Origin: Brucella pseudogrignonensis
GTDB lineage: Bacteria; Pseudomonadota; Alphaproteobacteria; Rhizobiales; Rhizobiaceae
Assembly: GCF_002252525.1 (NCBI RefSeq)
Contig: NZ_NNRM01000053.1
Coordinates: 62,001-126,000, forward strand
Reading direction: 5' to 3'
DNA length: 64,000 bases
Below are positions 34,091-42,384 of the stretch, piece after piece. Positions within the stretch are counted from its first letter, which is position 1, and every line of letters begins with the position of its first letter. Both the position numbers and the translations under genes were made by a program. The notes below the pieces were generated by a model. It saw only the letters and a program-made list of their open reading frames with translations, was not told the origin of the DNA and ran no database searches.

Positions 34091-35179
34091 GTGAGGAAGC
34101 TTTATCTGGCAGTCGGGTCGCTTAATCGCGAAGCCCCTTATTTTCAGGGTGCGCGTGGCGAAGGTCTTTCCATCTACGCATTCGATACGACGACAGGAGA
34201 TGCGTTGCATATATGCGCGACATCTTCCGTCGATAATCCAACATTTCTGAGTGTCGCGCCGGATACAGGCGTGATCTATGCAAATTCCGAAGTGTTCAGC
34301 TGGCACGAGGGAACGGTCAGTGCCTATCGTTTTGATGCTGAAAAGGGTGAACTTGTTTATCTCAACAAGCAAAGTGCACAGGGCAGCATAACTGCGCATA
34401 ATACCGTGACGGTGGACGGAAAGTTTGTGCTTGTCGCCAATTATGCGATGGGCTCGGGCGGGCCTGACCAGTCGCTTGTTGCGTTACCAGTGTTGCCTGA
34501 CGGCAGCCTCGGGCCGGTTGCACATAGCGTTCGTCACGAGGGCAAGCTTGGGCCTATTGTCGACCGGCAGGAACGCAGCCACCCGCATTGCGTGGTTGAA
34601 ACACCGGAAGGCGGCATGTTCCTGTCTGCCGACCTTGGCCTTGATGAAGTCATTGCCTATCGTCTTGATAGTGATGGAAGGTTCAAGCGGGTGAGCAATG
34701 TTGCGACCCCTTCCGGTACTGGTCCTCGCCATATCGCACAGCATCCCGACAGCCGGTTTGTCTATGTCTCCAACGAACTGAATTCCACGGTTTCGCTCAT
34801 TGAGCGCGACGGCGATGAGATGCGCCTTGTTCAGACCTTGCCGACAGTGCCAGCGAGTGTTGAGTCGCATGGCGCTGATATTCACCTCTCACCCGATGGT
34901 CGTTTTCTTTACTGTTCCAACCGCGGTCATGACTCGATCACTACATTTCGTGTGGATCAGGAGAATGGCAGCCTGGTTGAGATCGGTCACAGCTTTACGG
35001 GTGGCGCAACACCGCGTAATTTTACGCTGACACCGGATGGCAACTGGCTTCTGGTCGCTAACCAGAATGGAGATTGCATTGCGATCTTCGCAATCGATAA
35101 GGAGACGGGAAATTTGACCGATACGGGCAAACGCATCGAAATTGGCACTCCCGTCTGTGTTAGGCCGTTCTATCTGTGA
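34091..35179 (+). CDS. Beta-propeller lactonase (YbhE/Pgl family)
   Basis: 362 residues from the GTG at 34091, chosen because GGAGG lies 5 nt upstream; the frame extends to an ATG at 34049 that overlaps the SDR gene. The protein is a seven-bladed propeller of the 6-phosphogluconolactonase (YbhE) family with repeated blade motifs: LSVAPDTGVIYANSE, AHNTVTVDGKFVLVANYAMG, RSHPHCVVETPEGGMFLSAD, PRHIAQHPDSRFVYVSNEL, DIHLSPDGRFLYCSNRGHDS and PRNFTLTPDGNWLLVANQNG. It likely opens the lactone produced by one of the two dehydrogenases of the cluster. The last bases overlap the LacI start (GTGA). Confidence 0.85.
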   Translation: MRKLYLAVGSLNREAPYFQGARGEGLSIYAFDTTTGDALHICATSSVDNPTFLSVAPDTGVIYANSEVFSWHEGTVSAYRFDAEKGELVYLNKQSAQGSITAHNTVTVDGKFVLVANYAMGSGGPDQSLVALPVLPDGSLGPVAHSVRHEGKLGPIVDRQERSHPHCVVETPEGGMFLSADLGLDEVIAYRLDSDGRFKRVSNVATPSGTGPRHIAQHPDSRFVYVSNELNSTVSLIERDGDEMRLVQTLPTVPASVESHGADIHLSPDGRFLYCSNRGHDSITTFRVDQENGSLVEIGHSFTGGATPRNFTLTPDGNWLLVANQNGDCIAIFAIDKETGNLTDTGKRIEIGTPVCVRPFYL

Positions 35180-36222
35180 GCGTTGAAGCCTCAACACCTC
35201 GAAAGCAGCGCCGCAAAGGTTCTGGTGTGACCATGGCGGATGTGGCTGCGGCTGCAGGGGTTTCCATGCAGACCGTTTCGCGCGCGTTGCGTTTTCCAGA
35301 TTCTGTGATGCCTGAAAAGCGGAAGCTTATTCAGGATGCAATCGAGAAGACGCATTACGTTCATAATCTCGCGGCAAGCCATCTTGCATCGCATAAAAGC
35401 AATACGGTTGCGGCGATTATACCCACGCTGTCCGCATCTGTTTTTGCTGACACGATCCAGCATTTTTCCGATGTACTGCATCAGTCCGGTTATCAGATAT
35501 TTTTAGGCAATACTGATTACCGAATGGAGCGCGAGGAAGAAATCATTCGCAGCCTCCTCGGGCGGCGTCCGGATGGCGTTTTTCTGATCGGCACACACCA
35601 TAGCAAGCGCAGTGTTGCATTGCTCAAACGTGCCGAAATTCCAGTCGTTGAGGGCTGGGATTTTACCGATAAACCGATTGACCGGCTGGTTGGATTCTCC
35701 AACACGGCGGCGATCACTGAAATGGTCAGTCATTTGATCAATACGGGTCGGCGCTATATTGTGTTTGCCGGTGTAGTTCGGAAAGGCGACAGCCGTGCTG
35801 CCGAACGCCGTGCCGCATTCAAAGCGGCAATGGAGCAACAATTCCCGGATGAGAAGCCACGCATCACTGTGGCAACAGAAATGCCGATTGCCATGGCTTC
35901 GGGTATCGATCTTCTGCGACGGGCGCTGGCTCAATATCCGGAAGCCGATGCTGTCATGTTTTCAAGTGATATTCTAGCTTCCGGCGCCCTTCTGGAGACG
36001 CAGCGCATTGGTATCAAGGTGCCACAACGCCTCGCGATTACAGGCTTTGGCGACTTTGAACTTTCGCGTCATCTGCTGCCGCCATTGACGACGGTTGCAG
36101 TACCTTCCGCGGAAATCGGACGGCAGGCAGGTGAGCTTTTGCTTGAAGCCATGCGTGGTGAAACATCGACAAACACGATTGTCGATGTCGGTTTCGAACT
36201 CAAGATCAGGGCTAGTGGCTAA
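35176..36222 (+). CDS. LacI-family transcriptional regulator (gluconate-repressor-like)
   Basis: 348 residues from a GTG that overlaps the lactonase stop. Helix-turn-helix TMADVAAAAGVSMQTVSRAL near residues 19-38, then RFPDSV, resembling GntR of the LacI family. Sensor domain: VAAIIPTLSASVFADTIQHF near 75, IPVVEGWDFTDKPIDRLVGF near 152 and ITGFGDFELSRHLLPPLTTV near 288. Classical LacI proteins of this type bind centrally symmetric sites with GCGC or CCGG cores; two such sites occur at 42243 and 42304, so it may control the ABC operon and the CoA operon. Its 3' end overlaps the convergent M24 gene by 11 nt. Confidence 0.85.
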   Translation: MSVEASTPRKQRRKGSGVTMADVAAAAGVSMQTVSRALRFPDSVMPEKRKLIQDAIEKTHYVHNLAASHLASHKSNTVAAIIPTLSASVFADTIQHFSDVLHQSGYQIFLGNTDYRMEREEEIIRSLLGRRPDGVFLIGTHHSKRSVALLKRAEIPVVEGWDFTDKPIDRLVGFSNTAAITEMVSHLINTGRRYIVFAGVVRKGDSRAAERRAAFKAAMEQQFPDEKPRITVATEMPIAMASGIDLLRRALAQYPEADAVMFSSDILASGALLETQRIGIKVPQRLAITGFGDFELSRHLLPPLTTVAVPSAEIGRQAGELLLEAMRGETSTNTIVDVGFELKIRASG

Positions 36223-37330
36223 TAACCATCTGATGCTCGAAGTCGGTTAGCACTTCGCAGCCATTCTCTGTCACATGCAGCATGAATTCGAGCCGCACGC
36301 CGCCAGTGTCTGGATCGAAGGCGGTGGGTTCCACCATGACAACCATGTCTTTGCGGAAACGCTCTGTTTCATAGCTGACAAGCCGTGGCCATTCATGGAC
36401 AGATGTGCCGATAGAATGTCCGGAATGATGGGCATAGCCATAGCCATGTGCTGCGATATGGGCCCGCAATTTTTGATCCAGTTCACCGATGCCAAGGCCT
36501 GGGCGGATGATTTCGATTGCCAGATCAAGCGCCGATTTTACGGCCTTGAACTGTTTCTCAAACCCGTCAGTTGTTTTGCCCAGCATTGCCGATGCGCAGC
36601 TGTCGCCCCAATAGCCTTTGACGCGCGGTGCGAGATCGCAGATGAGTGGGTCGCCGGTGGCAACGATGCGGTTTGTTGGCCAGCCCATGAATGCTGATGT
36701 GCGGGTTTTGCCGGATATGAAATCGCCGGTAAGTGGCAGGCGTTCAGAGGCTCTGCTTTCCATGGCGAGCCTGATGTCGGCAAATATTTCCAGCTCGCTG
36801 CGGCCAGCCTTGCTGTGCTCAATAAACGCGCGTTGCCCGGCGGAAGCGGTCAGCGCTGCTTCACGCAATAGCGCGATCTCAGTTGCTGTTTTCACCATGC
36901 GCTGGCGCTTGAAAGCATCGTCAATCGACACACGACGGCATGTTTCGATGAGTGGGAGCAAGGACAATGGGAAGCTGTTCTGCTCTATCGCAATGGTGTC
37001 GCCGACACCAAATTTGTTGAAGAGCTTCTGCGCGGCATTGAGATAGTTGGTAAAAATGTCGGTCGGCTCTTCATATGAAAAACCTTCATATGTGAGAACG
37101 ATCTGTGCCCAGCTTGGCGTATCTGCTTCGAGATTGGTTACAACAAGTCCGCATTCGCCGTTTTTGCCAACCAGTGCGATGGCAGGTCCACCCGCAAAGG
37201 GTGATGGCCCCGCTTCAATGGAAACGATATGACCTGAAGCGTAGGCAATGCCATCGGGGCTTGTGAAAATGCCCCAATCGGCACCGGATGCTTTGATGGC
37301 GTCAATTGTCCGTGCAAGCCGCTCGTCCAA
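36212..37330 (-). CDS. M24-family metallopeptidase-like (creatinase/prolidase fold) protein
   Basis: 372 residues. N-terminal creatinase domain (about 1-140), then the pita-bread catalytic domain. The five metal ligands can be traced: Asp in DLAPRVKGYWGDSCAS (two Asp, about residues 233-244), His in HHSGHSIGTSVHEW near 300, Glu in VVMVEPTAF near 335 and Glu in VRLEFMLHV near 348. It would cleave an X-Pro bond or a C-N bond as in creatinase. It is the last gene of a sugar ABC operon, which is an unusual partner and suggests that the imported compound has an amide or guanidino bond. Substrate unknown. Confidence 0.83.
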   Translation of the reverse strand: MDERLARTIDAIKASGADWGIFTSPDGIAYASGHIVSIEAGPSPFAGGPAIALVGKNGECGLVVTNLEADTPSWAQIVLTYEGFSYEEPTDIFTNYLNAAQKLFNKFGVGDTIAIEQNSFPLSLLPLIETCRRVSIDDAFKRQRMVKTATEIALLREAALTASAGQRAFIEHSKAGRSELEIFADIRLAMESRASERLPLTGDFISGKTRTSAFMGWPTNRIVATGDPLICDLAPRVKGYWGDSCASAMLGKTTDGFEKQFKAVKSALDLAIEIIRPGLGIGELDQKLRAHIAAHGYGYAHHSGHSIGTSVHEWPRLVSYETERFRKDMVVMVEPTAFDPDTGGVRLEFMLHVTENGCEVLTDFEHQMVISH

Positions 37331-37341
37331 CGGGTTCTCCT

Positions 37342-38298
37342 TCAGATAAGATTGCGGATATGGCGGTCACGGCCATAGGCTGCGACCAGAAGCAGGATGA
37401 GGATACCGAGTGACGACTGTACCATGGCATCCGAAAACCCCATGCCGATGAGAAACGTGCGAAGTTCCATCAGCATGATAGCGCCAGCCACCGTTCCGAC
37501 AAATCCGCCGCGCCCGCCGATCAGTGCGGTTCCGCCGATAACGACCGCAGAGACCGTTTGGAAAAGATAGGGCGTGCCTACTGTCGCACTTGATGAGCCG
37601 GTGAAGCCGAGCAGAAGAATGCCAGCAAGTGCAGCAAACATGGCACTGAGGCCAAAGGTGATTGCCCAGATTGCAACCGGTCTGATCAGTGCCAGTTCGG
37701 CGGCTTTGATATTTGAACCCAGCGCATAAAGCTTGCGGCCATAAATCGTACGGCGCAACACAAAGACGGTGCCAAGGGTCAGCAAAATTGTAAACGGGAT
37801 CAGCCAAGGGAATGGCAAAGGCCCGATGCTGCCACCCAGTGACACGAAATCATTGATGAAAGCGGGTGCTGAACCTGTCGGCAAGCCGCGTGTCCAGATT
37901 TGTACGCCCGCTTGAACCATCGTTCCGACACCAAGCGTGACGATGAGTGGGTGGATGGAAAGCGCTGCCGATAATGCGCCGGAAAACGCACCGATCAGCC
38001 CCGCTGACGCCAGCACGAGAATACCGGCTAAAAGCGGTGACATTCCATCGCCATAGAGGCTGGCGAAGACAACATTGGCAAAGCCGATCACAAACGGAAT
38101 GGAAAGGTCGATACCACCAAGGATCATCACCAGCGTCTGACCGAGTGCTGCAATAGCAAGCAGTGCAGCCAGAACCAGCATGGCGCGGATTGAGAACAGG
38201 CTGGCAAAGCCCGGAATGAGAGCTGCTCCCAAGAGGAACACCAACAAGACCCCGATGAAGGCGACCAGAGCGCGATTTGTAGCCAGTGCCTTAATCAT
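37342..38298 (-). CDS. Sugar-type ABC importer permease, second subunit
   Basis: 318 residues of RbsC type with about 8-9 membrane segments. LGGIDLSIPFVIGFANVVFA near residue 60 replaces the usual GGIDLSVGS element, and LFQTVSAVVIGGTALIGGRG near 245 is the coupling region. It overlaps the preceding permease by 4 nt. Two different permeases in one system imply a heterodimeric channel rather than the homodimer expected for the other importers in this window. Confidence 0.85.
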   Translation of the reverse strand: MIKALATNRALVAFIGVLLVFLLGAALIPGFASLFSIRAMLVLAALLAIAALGQTLVMILGGIDLSIPFVIGFANVVFASLYGDGMSPLLAGILVLASAGLIGAFSGALSAALSIHPLIVTLGVGTMVQAGVQIWTRGLPTGSAPAFINDFVSLGGSIGPLPFPWLIPFTILLTLGTVFVLRRTIYGRKLYALGSNIKAAELALIRPVAIWAITFGLSAMFAALAGILLLGFTGSSSATVGTPYLFQTVSAVVIGGTALIGGRGGFVGTVAGAIMLMELRTFLIGMGFSDAMVQSSLGILILLLVAAYGRDRHIRNLI

Positions 38299-39275
38299 GA
38301 CTGCGCCACCTTACGTCGGAAATAGAGTTTTAGTTTTTCGGAGTTGAGGCAGACAGCCAGAACAAGTACTGCGCCATAGACTGCTTGCAGCACGAAGGTT
38401 GAGACGTTGAAGGCCGTCAACATGCTTTGCAGCAAGAATATACATGCTGCACCCAGAAATGCTGCGGTTAATCCGCCAACGCCACCGGCGAGGCTGACGC
38501 CGCCAAGGGCGACTGCAGCAATTGCAATCAGCGTGTAGCCGGGACCGATGATCGGATCACCCGAGCCAATGAGAGCTGTGAGCGACAATGCTGCCAGTCC
38601 TGCGAATAATCCGGCCAGCACATAAGCGATGAAGCGGACGAGCGGAACATTGACACCAGCGGTGTAGGCGGCTCGATCCTCGCTGCCGACGGCCATAAGC
38701 GTCTCATAGAAAGGCAGGCGTTTGATGCCGATCCATATCAGAACCGCAGCGCCTACTGGCAGAATGGACCATGGACCCGCTAAAGATGACAGCCATGCAG
38801 GCACTGAACCCGATGGGGACGGCAGGATGGTGAGTGCCAGCCCGCCAAAGATCAAGTAGGTGCCAAGCGTTGCAACAATTGGCTGAATACGGATGATTGC
38901 TGCCAGAAGGCCGTTCAATGCGCCAGCTAGAATGCCGAGTGCAATTGCTGCCGGGACGATGATGAAGGGCGAGGATATGCCGCCTTTTGTGATCAGTATC
39001 TGAACGAGAATGACATTGATCAAACCCACGAGCGGACCAACGGAAATGTCAATCGAGCCACGCCCGGCAAGAAACGGTATGGTAATTGCGAGCGAAGTCA
39101 GCAGCAGCGGCGCTGCAAGTCCCAACACCGAGCCCCAGTTTGACGGTGCAAAGCGTACCGGGTTAAGCACAATATTGATGACAAGCAGAATGATGAACAG
39201 GATTGCGGCGAGCCGTGTTTCCTGACTGCCGCAGAAGATGCGCCGCAAGCCGCTTTTGTTGTCGGTTAAGATCAT
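38295..39275 (-). CDS. Sugar-type ABC importer permease, first subunit
   Basis: 326 residues, RbsC type. AGRGSIDISVGPLVGLINVI near residue 71 is the variant of the DLSVG motif, and TLIAIAAVALGGVSLAGGVG near 251 the coupling region. It overlaps the second ATPase gene by 4 nt and the second permease by 4 nt, so the four membrane-complex genes are tightly coupled. N-terminal polar segment is about 18 residues. Confidence 0.85.
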   Translation of the reverse strand: MILTDNKSGLRRIFCGSQETRLAAILFIILLVINIVLNPVRFAPSNWGSVLGLAAPLLLTSLAITIPFLAGRGSIDISVGPLVGLINVILVQILITKGGISSPFIIVPAAIALGILAGALNGLLAAIIRIQPIVATLGTYLIFGGLALTILPSPSGSVPAWLSSLAGPWSILPVGAAVLIWIGIKRLPFYETLMAVGSEDRAAYTAGVNVPLVRFIAYVLAGLFAGLAALSLTALIGSGDPIIGPGYTLIAIAAVALGGVSLAGGVGGLTAAFLGAACIFLLQSMLTAFNVSTFVLQAVYGAVLVLAVCLNSEKLKLYFRRKVAQS

Positions 39276-40033
39276 AGCTCCACCTCATCCTGCCCGAACA
39301 TGGCTGCAAGGACGCCCGACATCGACATTTCGGATTTGCTGATGGTTTTTGAGCATTCAAAATCGCGGAACACTGAAACGCTGTCGCAGATTTGCAGGAT
39401 TTCTTCGATTTCGCTCGACAGGATGACGAGCGCGATACCTTCTTCACGGGCGAGTTTACGGAAGGCTTCATAGAATTTCATGCGGGTGTTGAGATCAACG
39501 CCGCGTGTCGGATCGTTGAGCAGCATCACACGCGGTTTGAGCGCCAGAAGTCGCGCGAGCAGCACTTTTTGCTGATTGCCGCCACTCAGGGCCGTGATCG
39601 GCGCGTCCATTGCCTGATAGCGGATCGACAGAAATTCGGTATAGCGCTGCAGCTCTTCCTTCTGTTTGCGGCGGTTGAGAATGCCCCCCCATGAAAAACG
39701 CGGCATGGAAGGCATACCAAAATTATCGAGTACGGAAAGCACCGGGAAAATACCGGTCGCGCGTCGGTCACGCGGCAAGTAAACCACGCCGCATCTGGCT
39801 GCATTGTGATGATTGCTATAGGCACTTTGTTCACCGGACCGGGTGACGATTTCGACCTTCGAATGACGAGGCTGATTGAAGCCTGCAAGCGCCAGCAGAA
39901 ACTGCTCCTGGCCATGGCCTTCAAGACCTGCAAGTCCGGTTATCTCACCGGCGCGGATTGTGCCGGACAGCGCTTTGCGCCCGGGCGCAAGCACGAGATT
40001 TTCATAGGTAAGAATGATTTGATCATTCAACAT
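39272..40033 (-). CDS. ABC importer ATPase, separately encoded second NBD
   Basis: 253 residues from the ATG at 40033, which overlaps the stop of the first NBD gene by 11 nt. It corresponds to the C-terminal half of RbsA-type ATPases: degenerate P-loop GLEGHGQEQFLLALAG near residue 34, signature ALSGGNQQKVLLARLL near 147, and VMLLNDPTRGVDLN near 169. The Walker B acid and catalytic Glu, normally DE, read Asn-Asp here, so this half probably does not hydrolyse ATP by itself. Its intact LSGGN signature would complete the active site of the partner NBD. The frame upstream of 40033 is open but overlaps coding sequence of the partner. Confidence 0.82.
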   Translation of the reverse strand: MLNDQIILTYENLVLAPGRKALSGTIRAGEITGLAGLEGHGQEQFLLALAGFNQPRHSKVEIVTRSGEQSAYSNHHNAARCGVVYLPRDRRATGIFPVLSVLDNFGMPSMPRFSWGGILNRRKQKEELQRYTEFLSIRYQAMDAPITALSGGNQQKVLLARLLALKPRVMLLNDPTRGVDLNTRMKFYEAFRKLAREEGIALVILSSEIEEILQICDSVSVFRDFECSKTISKSEMSMSGVLAAMFGQDEVEL

Positions 40034-40847
40034 GGAGATGAGCCTCCGGCGCCATGAGTTCCAGAAGGATCTGGCTGTTGATCTGCTGCCTTTCGAGCGT
40101 ATCGACAACATGGCCGCTGCGCAGCACTGTGACCTCATCGGAAAGGCGTTTCACCTCTTCCAGCCGGTGCGAAATGAAGATCACAATATTGCCGGATGCA
40201 GCATAATCTTCGATTGTTTCAAAGACGAGATCACGATCTGCATAGTCGAGCGCTGCCGTTGCTTCATCGAGAAGCAGGATCGAAGGACGGCTGATGAAGG
40301 CGCGCGCAATTACAACGAGCTGCTGCGCCGCTAGTGACAGGCTGCCAGCCGCTGCGTGCAAGTCGATCGGAAAGCGTGCAATTTTTGACAGAACTGCGTG
40401 GGCTGCCTTTTCGCGCACTGATTTGCTGACTTTACGGGTAATGAGCCCGTCAAATCCGAGAAAGATATTCTCGACCACCGAACGATGCGGAGCGATCAAA
40501 ACTTCCTGAAAAACCGTCGCAAGGCCCAATGCCTTCATATCTGCAGGCGATCTGGCCGAGATGGTTTTGTCGTTGAGAACGACACGCCCATGCGTGGGTG
40601 CGACCACGCCAGACAATATTTTCAGCATCGTGCTCTTGCCTGATCCGTTCTCCCCCAGAATCGTATGAACGCCATGGCTGAAAGTCACATTTGCATTTGT
40701 GAGCGCAATTGTTTCCCCATAACGCTTTTCAAGGTTCTCCACCTGTAGTGACATAACCGGAGCGTGCGTGATGTTGGGCAGCCCCGCTTCGGCAAGCAGC
40801 CTGTGTATGCTGGATGTGCCCAGCGGGGGATGCTCAGAGTCTGGCAT
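40023..40847 (-). CDS. ABC importer ATPase, separately encoded first NBD
   Basis: 274 residues from the ATG at 40847 (MPDSEHPPLG); a TTG 84 nt upstream would fall inside an intercistronic hairpin and is not preferred. Walker A is ILGENGSGKSTMLKILSG near residue 65, Q-loop ATVFQEV near 111, Walker B ILLLDEATAALDY near 191, His switch VIFISHRLEEV near 223. The signature reads LSLAAQQLVVIARA near 170, lacking the Gly of LSxGQQ. It has an intact Walker A/B but a weak signature, the reverse of its partner. It ends after an added stretch LLELMAPEAHLHVE, with the partner gene starting inside. Confidence 0.82.
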   Translation of the reverse strand: MPDSEHPPLGTSSIHRLLAEAGLPNITHAPVMSLQVENLEKRYGETIALTNANVTFSHGVHTILGENGSGKSTMLKILSGVVAPTHGRVVLNDKTISARSPADMKALGLATVFQEVLIAPHRSVVENIFLGFDGLITRKVSKSVREKAAHAVLSKIARFPIDLHAAAGSLSLAAQQLVVIARAFISRPSILLLDEATAALDYADRDLVFETIEDYAASGNIVIFISHRLEEVKRLSDEVTVLRSGHVVDTLERQQINSQILLELMAPEAHLHVE

Positions 40848-40880
40848 AATGAAATGACTTTCTGCATGCGATAAGCGAAG

Positions 40881-40935
40881 GTCATTGCCAATGGTTTGGG
40901 CCAAGTGATCTGGACCAATTGACCTTGGCAATGAC
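40881..40935 (-). other. Intercistronic stem-loop after the binding-protein gene
   Basis: GTCATTGCCAA (40881-40891) is exactly complementary to TTGGCAATGAC (40925-40935); inner GCCAAG/CTTGGC words add alternative pairing. On the minus strand it lies between the binding-protein stop (40963) and the first NBD start (40847). Confidence 0.6.
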
Positions 40936-40962
40936 GTTATTCAGCGCGTCGTCCTGCAAACC

Positions 40963-42165
40963 TTACTTGGAGCAGGAAGCTGGAACTTTCGCGAAATCAT
41001 AAAGTGCGGTGGCGCTTCCGTTCGAGAAGTAGCCATTAAGCAGTTCTTCCGGGAATGGATCCTGCGGCGGTATCGGGAAGATGGCCGCGGAATCCGGCTT
41101 CATGCAGTCCTTGTACCAATTTGGAAGGTCGGCCTGCGTCACAAGCGGCATCGGAGCGATGATCGTATTGACGAGCGGCTTCTGGCCTTCAAGAACCCGT
41201 AATGCGACCCGGAAAGCGTTCTGGGCTGCAACATGCGGTGATACTTCACCGCCATAGAACTTGAACGTGTCTTGATTGGCATTCCAGTAGCCAAGTGCAT
41301 CGCCAGAAATGGAAGCCGCAATCAAGGGAAGCGGACGGCCTGCCTGCTGGAAGGCTTCCGCAATAAAGCGTGCTTCGCTGCCCGTCGACCAGACTGCATC
41401 AATCTGCTGCGGTGTGGTGGCAAGTGCCTGAAGCACTGCGGATTTCGTTGTCGTGCCGGTCCATTCGCCGCTCACTTTACGGGCAATCTTGAGATTGCCG
41501 GACTCTTCAACCGCCTTTTCAAGCCCGGCATTTTCCTGCTGTACAAGTGGATGACCGGAAATGCCTTCAACCTGAAGGACGGTGCCGCCATCTTTGAGCA
41601 CTTCCGCAATGCCTTTGCCCATCTGGTAGCCCCAGAGGTTCTGGTTGTGCATGACATTGATCGCATTCGGGGTCGTTACGGAACCAGCGGACGTTATAAC
41701 CGGAATGCCAGCCTTATAGGCATCGTCAATCACTGCATTGAGTGCGGTGGAAGAACCGGCAATCGTCGTGATGACATTACAGCCCTGCTCGATGAAGGCG
41801 CGAATTTGCGAAATCTGCTGTGTGGCATCACCATTGGAGTCTGAAACAACATATTCAGACACATCGCCTGCAGCGATAGCCCCATCCACAAGGCGCTTGA
41901 GTTCGTCATTGAAGGTTACACGCCACGGATTGCCCATATAGGATTCCGAATGGCACCAGCGCCACGGCTTGGCGGGCGCTTTGAAATCACCATAAGCCGA
42001 AGGGCCAACTTCAACCACATCGGTATAAAGTGCCTGAATTTCGGTTGGCAGGGTGCCGAGTAGTGCCGCGCGGTCCTGATTTTGCGCACTCGCGCTCAGC
42101 GCAGATGCCGACAAAATGGCGAGTGTGAGTGCCTTCAAACCAAGGCCTGAGCGAATTCTGGTCAT
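40963..42165 (-). CDS. Periplasmic sugar-binding protein of ABC importer
   Basis: 400 residues from the ATG at 42165, with AGGAGA upstream; the frame opens 17 codons earlier without signal character. Signal peptide MTRIRSGLGLKALTLAILSA, cleavage probably after SALSASA (residue about 27). Mature protein is peripla_BP_4-like but longer than the RbsB type (about 290): RVTFNDELKRLVDGAIAAGD near 82, FIEQGCNVITTIAGSSTALN near 122, VWSTGSEARFIAEAFQQAGR near 258, and an extended C terminus with several aromatic and Pro residues. It heads the ABC operon. Ligand unknown. LacI operators lie upstream. Confidence 0.86.
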   Translation of the reverse strand: MTRIRSGLGLKALTLAILSASALSASAQNQDRAALLGTLPTEIQALYTDVVEVGPSAYGDFKAPAKPWRWCHSESYMGNPWRVTFNDELKRLVDGAIAAGDVSEYVVSDSNGDATQQISQIRAFIEQGCNVITTIAGSSTALNAVIDDAYKAGIPVITSAGSVTTPNAINVMHNQNLWGYQMGKGIAEVLKDGGTVLQVEGISGHPLVQQENAGLEKAVEESGNLKIARKVSGEWTGTTTKSAVLQALATTPQQIDAVWSTGSEARFIAEAFQQAGRPLPLIAASISGDALGYWNANQDTFKFYGGEVSPHVAAQNAFRVALRVLEGQKPLVNTIIAPMPLVTQADLPNWYKDCMKPDSAAIFPIPPQDPFPEELLNGYFSNGSATALYDFAKVPASCSK

Positions 42166-42242
42166 GTGTTCTCCTCCAGTGTGAACCTCCCGTTCACTTG
42201 TAAAAACTTTATTCACATATGCGTCATTACGTCAATTGAAAA

Positions 42243-42260
42243 ATGTTAGCGCTAAAACAT
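42243..42260. promoter_or_regulatory. LacI-type operator 1
   Basis: ATGTTAGCGCTAAAACAT has a perfect TTAGCGCTAA core around the central GC step, typical of LacI-family sites. It lies 78 nt upstream of the ABC binding-protein start. Confidence 0.75.
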
Positions 42261-42303
42261 CTAGTGGCACTATCTCATGAATCATGAGGATATGAATATA
42301 AAA

Positions 42304-42317
42304 ATGTTAGCGCTCAC
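42304..42317. promoter_or_regulatory. LacI-type operator 2
   Basis: ATGTTAGCGCTCAC repeats the left half and core of operator 1, 61 bp away, and lies 68 nt upstream of the CoA-transferase start. Two sites between divergent genes suit joint repression, possibly with looping. The likely binder is the LacI protein at 35176. Confidence 0.72.
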
Positions 42318-42384
42318 TCTAGACAAGGCGAAAATATTGGATAGGTTCTGACGCATATGGATTTGAGCAGGGAGTGGAGCTGCC

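Noticed and set aside
40023-40033. Programmed frameshift joining the two NBD genes into one protein
   Set aside because: The second gene has its own ATG in a stop-start overlap, and I saw no slippery heptamer; two coupled genes explain the sequence.
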